The position numbers were made by a program, and so were the translations under genes. A stretch of 64,000 nt of DNA from Neelides folsomi. Lineage: Eukaryota > Arthropoda > Collembola > Neelipleona > Neelidae. Below the pieces are notes generated by a model. The model was not told the DNA's origin. It did no database searches and saw nothing but the letters and a program-made list of their open reading frames with translations. The DNA lies in the NCBI GenBank assembly GCA_034687125.1, contig JAQGBZ010000096.1, forward strand, positions 1 through 64,000, read 5' to 3'. This document shows positions 60,842 to 64,000 of this stretch, piece after piece. Position 1 is the first letter of the stretch, and every line of letters begins with the position of its first letter.

Positions 60842-62108
60842 TCAAGAAAAGAAAAGTTGCTCCAAGAGCTGCGATCCGCTTTGATCCAGATCAACGTTCC
60901 CAACTTCCTCATCCCTTGATCTCTTTGGCGAAGGTGACCGGTCGTTTTCTAATGGAGGTGGAGAACTTCTTTTATCTGCTTTTCTCAAAGTGTTATTTAG
61001 CTTCCTTGGACCTCTTTCAAATTGAATGTCCAATAATTGAATTTCCTGCGATGAGTCCAAATCCGTTTCACTGTCGTCTAAAATCCTCATGGCGGTCCGG
61101 CGCTTCTTTGGCACAATTTTCTCTTTACTTTTCGCTTTACTTCTTTTGGTGTTTTGCGAGGATTCTTCTTCAGTTTCTACAAGATATGCAGCGTCTCCTT
61201 CGTCAGTCTCCTCAGGTGGTGAGGAATCTTCAATGTCGATGACTTCAGCTGGCGGTTTTGCTCCTAAATCTTGGATCTTCTTTTCAAGTTCTTTTAAATA
61301 TTCTTTCTTAGATGCCAAGCACCGTTCAAATGCACGATATAAAAAGTCTTCTCTTTTGTTTTTTTCTAGTTGAAGATCTCGAAGTGCTGTGGCATGCTTG
61401 CGATTTTTCTCACGTTCTGCTTCAACTTCTTGTTTGAGCTTTTTATTTTGCGAATGAAGATTACGAATGGAGTCGATCGTATTTTGTAGAATATTGGAAA
61501 GTGCGTCGACGTTGTTACTCTACAAAAAAGGTTTAAAATGAAATAAATATTTATTACAAAGTTAAATGCAATTGTAATTTCATAATTAAAAATAATTACA
61601 AGTTGATTTATTTTAAATAATCCAATTTCATTTCTTTCTCCTTTTTCAGATTTCCAAAATTGCAAGAGTTCCTCTGTGTTTAACGAACTATTGTTAAGTA
61701 AAAGATCAACACCGAAATCCGTTTCAGTCAATAGCAAGCATTTTTTTAAATCTTCAATGTCAGTCTTCTCTTTGCTCCTCTTTGATATATCAAAATCGCT
61801 CTTCACCTACAAATAGTAATTACAAATATAAATAACAGGTATGATTTTAAAGAGAATCAAGTAATATTTTAATATTTTAATGCACTTTTAATTTTTACTA
61901 AGCCATTTAATATTTTTCATTATTTTATAATAGAAATATTGGAGCTGACCTCGGCATTAAATGTCGTAATTTTATCTTCTGAATCAAAAACAATTATTTG
62001 GACTTGAAGCTCTTTTTCTCCCAAATTGGAAATTGAGTAGAGTTTGCTCTCTTTGTTTTTTCTTACTTTTTCGTAATTTAGACCAAGATTAATTAAAGCG
62101 TTGGCCAT
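60842..62108 (-). CDS. XRCC4: XRCC4-like non-homologous end-joining protein
   Basis: Three exons on the minus strand: 61950-62108, 61600-61806, 60842-61519, giving 347 aa (human 336). XRCC4 is the scaffold and stabiliser of DNA ligase IV in non-homologous end joining. The N-terminal third is strand-rich like the XRCC4 head (LGEKELQVQIIVFDSEDKI...IEDLKKCLLL, then LQFWKSEKGERNEIGLFKI). A long helix follows from about residue 123 (SNILQNTIDSIRNLHSQNKK ... FLYRAFERCLASKKEYLKEL), matching the coiled-coil stalk that holds the ligase IV site. The C-terminal 140 residues are acidic/basic, Ser-rich and probably disordered, with KPPAEVIDIEDSSPPEE and basic KKRR/KRSR patches usable as nuclear signals. 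Family identity rests on architecture and partial similarity, since XRCC4 diverges fast; XLF, PAXX or another XRCC4-superfamily member are alternatives. Confidence 0.75.
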
Positions 62109-62396
62109 TCTCAACAAAATAATTTGTTCTTCTATTATAAAATTAAATTTAATTGTAGATTAAAATAGATTTATGATAGTATCATTATTTTATAATGTAA
62201 AACTATGACAATGTAAAATTATAAAATATTTGCCCTAAGCATCACACTAAAATAAGGACTGGATGTTCGCGGGTAACCCAAAAATTCGCATATTCAATAT
62301 AAAAAGAAATAAATCTGGACTCGACAGGATTTTGGACTTTCTTTCTGGGGCTGGAGAAATCTTCTTTGAAAAAGAAAGTCATTTAAATTAATTAAA
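62109..62396. promoter_or_regulatory. 288-bp bidirectional promoter XRCC4 / cyclin K
   Basis: The ATGs of XRCC4 (-) and cyclin K (+) face away from each other across only 288 bp, so both promoters must lie here. No TATA box is evident. On the plus strand a 42-codon uORF (62263-62391) ends five bases before the cyclin K ATG, if the cyclin K transcript starts upstream of it. Confidence 0.6.
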
Positions 62397-63689
62397 ATGC
62401 CTCGGTGGTTTTACGAGAAAAAAGAACTTCGTCAGAGTCCATCCGTCCATGCCGGGATGGACCCTGAAATGGAGGCGAGATACAGAAGAGAAGGAGCCCG
62501 CTTCATAATTGATCTTGGATCTGCAATGAAGTTGACGCTAACGACAATGGCCACTGGAGTTGTCTACTTCCATAGATTCTACATGGTCCACTGTTTTCAG
62601 TCCTTTTCTCGTTATGTAAGTTTTCAAAATTAATTAATTAAACTTTAGAATTAACTAATTATATTGAATATTGATTAATTATTTTATATTGGTTCAGCCC
62701 ACTGCCTGCGCTTGTCTCTTCTTGGCAGGGAAAGTTGAAGAGACGCCGAAGAAGTGTAAAGACATGATCAAGACGGCCAAGACTCTTCTCCCAGAGTCAA
62801 AATTTGCCCAATTTGGCGATGATGAGAGAAATTCATTGGTATTTTTATTTTAAAATAATTTCTACAATTTCGATTAAAGTCAGCAATTTGATTAATTGAT
62901 TACATAATACATTTATTTAATTTTGTGACCTCGTTGAATCTGGATGTAATGATGAATAATTTACAGGAAGAGGTTATGACACTCGAGCGAATTCTTCTTC
63001 AAACAATCAAGTTTGAGCTCCAAGTCGAGCACCCCTATACGTTCCTCCTTAAATACGCCAAATCCCTGAAAGGAGATAAAAACCGATTGCAGAAGATGGT
63101 CCAAATGGCATGGACATTTATCAACGACAGGTATTTTATAAATAAATAATTAAATTATCCAATAAAGACATTTCAACGTAATTAAAACATATCTAACCGT
63201 TTCAGCTTCTGCACAACACTCTGTCTTCAATGGGAGCCTGAGATCGTTGCGATCGCTCTCATGTATTTAGCAGGGAAGTTGAGCAAGTTTGAAGTTGTTG
63301 ATTGGAACGGCCGTAACTCGGATCATCTCCGTTGGTGGGACATGTTTGTCAGTGACATGAGCATCGATCTCCTAGAAGATATTTGTCATCAAGTATTGGA
63401 TTTGTATGCTCAAACCCAAACTCAACCACCAGGCGAATCTCCTCCTCAGCCACCTCCGACCCCAACACCAAATACAAACGCCCCATCACCATCGCCCGTT
63501 CGACCCCTATCAGCAGCAAGCACTCCGACAACTCCATCATTTTATCAAGGATTTAATCAACCTCCACCTCCTTTGCCACCGCAAGGATACCATCCAAGAA
63601 CTCCAACATTTCCACCATATCCACCTTCCTATCCACCTCTCCCACCATCAAGATTTCTTGCACAACCACCACCACCTCCACCAAAATAA
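62397..63689 (+). CDS. CycK: Cyclin K (transcriptional cyclin, CDK12/13 partner)
   Basis: Four exons: 62397-62615, 62698-62838, 62967-63130, 63206-63689, giving 335 aa (human CCNK 580). Cyclin K activates CDK12/CDK13, which phosphorylate the RNA polymerase II C-terminal domain during elongation and support expression of DNA-damage-response genes. Both cyclin folds match closely: [101 protein letters not shown] and [13 protein letters not shown]. The tail (from about residue 270) is a Pro/Thr/Ser-rich low-complexity region ending in PPPPPPK, much shorter than in vertebrates. Exon 2 ends DDERNSL, a small divergence from the family's DDPKEEV join; the phase supports it. It is head-to-head with XRCC4. 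Confidence 0.94.
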
Positions 63690-64000
63690 TTATAAAATAA
63701 TTATTAAATTATTATAAAACTATTTCTTTTTTAATTATAAATAAATATTTATATGTTTTCTAATTTCCTACCTTAATTAACCTCCTGCCAGCGATAGTGG
63801 AAATACTTACTTTACCTATATAAGTTAATTACAGTCCTTGTTATTCATTTCATCATAGGGGATTTTTTTGGCGCATTAGCACTTTTGCGAAATTTATTTA
63901 ATGGCCAAGTGGAGGGTCTGGTGTTTTCTGGTAGGGGATTTGTGCATATTTCGCCATATGAATGTGTAAAGAGTAGGCGAGTGTCCACGAGGGACATTAA
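63690..64000. other. Cyclin K 3' untranslated region and downstream DNA
   Basis: AATAAA at about 63739-63744 is a likely poly(A) signal. Nothing else is recognised to the window edge. Confidence 0.6.

Overview
This window is eukaryotic nuclear DNA from a compact, AT-rich invertebrate genome, probably an arthropod. Every recognisable gene is split by short GT-AG introns, mostly 60-150 bp. Orthologues of cilium genes (IFT46, B9D2, tectonic), checkpoint and DNA-repair genes (HUS1, ALKBH1, a BUBR1/MAD3-like gene, XRCC4) and small heat-shock genes sit close together. Because cilium-assembly genes are retained, lineages that lost cilia are unlikely; a springtail-like hexapod would fit, but the species cannot be fixed from the sequence alone. 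All exon models were built by hand from splice motifs, reading phase and remembered family motifs. No search was run.

Layout, left to right: the 3' end of a Ser/Gly-repeat, Cys-containing protein (1-810, +); HUS1 (1357-2837, +); ALKBH1 (3445-4870, +); a PLD3-type phospholipase D (7920-13147, +) whose ninth intron is apparently GC-AG; IFT46 (14300-17902, +). Then about 11 kb without recognisable exons, probably intergenic sequence plus promoter, 5' leader and first intron of a BTG-family antiproliferative gene (coding 29182-33237, +). After this come 6.8 kb of AT-rich convergent 3' sequence and d4/DPF on the minus strand (40051-43618).

The right part is denser: a kinase-less BUBR1/MAD3 gene (44301-47994, +) head-to-head with d4; a polyamine oxidase (48327-50518, -); two divergent small heat-shock genes (51769-52845, - and 55743-56456, +) that share an intron position; B9D2 (56993-57967, +), overlapped at its stop codon by the start codon of tectonic (57964-60329, +); XRCC4 (60842-62108, -); and cyclin K (62397-63689, +), head-to-head with XRCC4 across 288 bp.

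The most striking arrangement is B9D2-tectonic. Both products belong to the ciliary transition-zone MKS module, and the reading frames overlap as ATGA, as in a bicistronic, termination-reinitiation unit. Short upstream ORFs that stop on or within a few bases of the main ATG also occur at ALKBH1, BTG, B9D2 and cyclin K. Other points to check are the lost second KEN box in the BUBR1-like protein, a long fold-back element in the first coding intron of BTG, and paired heat-shock/TATA motifs before the plus-strand sHSP.
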